Below, one piece after another: positions 62,331-64,000 of a stretch of DNA of 64,000 nt (positions are counted from its first letter, which is position 1; each line of letters begins with the position of its first letter). The notes under the pieces were generated by a model. That model made no database searches. It was not told where the DNA came from and saw nothing but the letters and a program-made list of their open reading frames with translations. A program made the position numbers and the translations under genes. Source of the DNA: CAVUFH01 sp963740835 (GTDB lineage: Bacteria; Actinomycetota; Acidimicrobiia; IMCC26256; PALSA-610); assembly GCA_963740835.1 (NCBI GenBank), contig CAVUFH010000003.1:372001-436000 (forward strand), in the 5' to 3' direction.

Positions 62331-63182
62331 ATGGCGGCGGCTCGGATATCGCAGATCGGACAAGCCGTGCTCGCCGTAGGACACCGTGCCGCGGTGCCGA
62401 ACGACGCTCCCCGGCGGCTCGCCGACGCGCCCCACCCGGTCTTCGTGCGCGCCTTCGAGTATCCGCAGGGCTACACCGGGTACACCCACCGCCACCGGCT
62501 CGCGCAGCTGGTCTACCCGGTGCGGGGCGTCGTGTCCGTCGAGACCTATGCCGGCACGTGGGTCGTGACGACGTTGACCGCGGTCGCCATCCCGCCGTGG
62601 CGCGAGCATCGGGTATCTGCGCACGGGAACGCATCACTGCGCAGCGTCTTCGTCGATCCTGATGCCCACTCGGAGCTGCTCACCGAGCTGGCGACGGTGC
62701 ACGTGAGCGAGCTGCTGCACGAGCTCATCCGCGAAGCGGGTCGCCACTACACCTACTTCGACAACACCGACGGCGTGACCTCGGGCGTGATCACGCTGAT
62801 CGCGCAGCTGTTGCCCTCGATGCCGAAGGCGGCGACGTCGGTGTGGCTCCCGCACGTCGAGAGCGAACTGCTGCAGCCGGTCGCAGACGCACTCGACGCC
62901 GATCCCGCCGACCCGACCACCGTGGAGCAGTGGGCGCGCCGGCTCGGGCTCAGCGCGCGCCACTTCAGCCGGCTGTTCAAGGCGGAGACCGGCGTCACGT
63001 ACTCGACGTGGCGCGCGTTGCACCACGTCGAACACGCGTTGGTGATGCTGGCTGCGGGTCACACCGTGACGCGCGTGGCGATGGACCTCGGCTACGCCTC
63101 GACGAGCTCCTTCATCGAGATGTTCAAGCGCCACACCGGCCGCACGCCGGGCGCTTCCGGACCACGCGCACTCGTTCGCTGA
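62331..63182 (+). CDS. AraC-family transcriptional regulator with cupin N-terminus
   Basis: The 283-residue protein has an N-terminal cupin (YPQGYTGYTHRHRLAQLVYP; VAIPPWREHRVSAHGNASLR) and a C-terminal double HTH (WARRLGLSARHFSRLFKAET and VTRVAMDLGYASTSSFIEMF, then KRHTGRTPGA). It probably binds near its own gene and the divergent VOC/DinB-MOSC operon. ATG 62331; a further in-frame start upstream to 62262 is unsupported. Confidence 0.93.
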   Translation: MAAARISQIGQAVLAVGHRAAVPNDAPRRLADAPHPVFVRAFEYPQGYTGYTHRHRLAQLVYPVRGVVSVETYAGTWVVTTLTAVAIPPWREHRVSAHGNASLRSVFVDPDAHSELLTELATVHVSELLHELIREAGRHYTYFDNTDGVTSGVITLIAQLLPSMPKAATSVWLPHVESELLQPVADALDADPADPTTVEQWARRLGLSARHFSRLFKAETGVTYSTWRALHHVEHALVMLAAGHTVTRVAMDLGYASTSSFIEMFKRHTGRTPGASGPRALVR

Positions 63183-63186
63183 GGTG

Positions 63187-63792
<606 letters not shown>

Positions 63793-63905
63793 GGAAACCC
63801 CCTCGGTCGGGTCAGCGCGCGCAAGGTAGCCGGATGTCGTGTCGGGGGAAAAGGGCAGGTTCTCTCTGGACAAACGCCGACGGCGCGTCGTTACGTTGCA
63901 ACGTC
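63793..63905. promoter_or_regulatory. Divergent control region with two palindromes
   Basis: CGACG-GCG-CGTCG (63878-63890) and a perfect 12-bp palindrome ACGTTGCAACGT (63893-63904) lie immediately before ATG 63906. The second directly abuts the start codon, so a bound repressor could block transcription or ribosome access. The region also serves the hydrolase on the other strand. Confidence 0.5.
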
Positions 63906-64000
63906 ATGCTCGATGACGAGGCGATCGCCTGCGCGCTGGCGGTCACGGACCGATTCCTCACCACGTTCAACGCCGGCGACGCGCGGGGCACGCGGCGACG
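63906..64000 (+). CDS. Start of NTF2/SnoaL-like gene, cut by window end
   Basis: ATG 63906 begins MLDDEAIACALAVTDRFLTT FNAGDARG, the first helix of an NTF2-like protein (VTDRFL..FNAGDA). Only 31 residues are visible, and no ribosome site is obvious because a palindrome takes its place. The call rests on this short start. Confidence 0.5.
   Translation, partial: MLDDEAIACALAVTDRFLTTFNAGDARGTRR

Overview
The window is high-GC DNA with dense, short-gap gene packing, many GTG starts, and 4-nt stop/start overlaps. The marker families are actinobacterial: the phosphomutase/DUF3090/SCO1664 trio, DUF3151, DUF3499, a Ddn-type F420 nitroreductase, LuxR-type two-component genes and MacB-like ABC exporters. 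I infer an actinobacterium, possibly a little-studied lineage such as Acidimicrobiia, but the sequence alone cannot prove the class. I recognised no rRNA, tRNA, IS element, prophage or CRISPR array.

Layout. 0-10 kb: a GAF/PAS sensor (cut by the window edge), a fatty-acyl-AMP ligase, the SCO1664/DUF3090/phosphomutase operon diverging from DUF3151, a GDP-mannose dehydratase, a CoA-disulfide-reductase-like flavoprotein coupled to a nitronate monooxygenase, purE, and a tiny RHH-protein gene pair. 10-24 kb: two MacB-like ABC systems (one behind lgt, one facing a two-component system across a 20-bp palindrome), with a lipoprotein, a ferredoxin, DUF427, pirin and an Fpg-type glycosylase between them. 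24-34 kb: a UbiB/ABC1 kinase, a small muralytic lipoprotein, a phytoene-desaturase-type flavoprotein, two paralogous tail-anchored mini-proteins, an M20 peptidase with a lone Lrp domain, an SDR, homoserine kinase, DUF3499, a VOC protein and an MBL-Rieske protein. 34-42 kb: an ECF sigma/anti-sigma pair, a long repeat-rich surface protein, an aldehyde dehydrogenase, and an MFS transporter fused to a TetR-like domain. 42-54 kb: small metabolic genes, an HTTM protein, a peroxiredoxin, secreted proteins, and a MoxR-DUF58-VWA operon. 54-64 kb: a pirin, an MBL protein, a double DUF427 protein, an SDR diverging from a 2OG-Fe(II) oxygenase/Tat-amidohydrolase pair, a DinB-MOSC fusion with a VOC protein, an AraC regulator, a cysteine hydrolase, and a partial NTF2-like gene.

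Nine single-base frameshifts break eight otherwise intact genes (near 1177, 1864, 19189, 27194, 32872, 38790, 39293, 45728 and 59688). Both halves read well in every case, so base-level sequence error is the likeliest cause. I report these genes as whole, repaired units and say where the frame changes. Nothing looks like a classic defence or mobile island. The best leads are the MFS-TetR fusion, a REPIN-like 17-bp repeat family, the RHH/74-aa pair, the tail-anchored paralogues and the palindrome between the two-component system and its neighbouring exporter.
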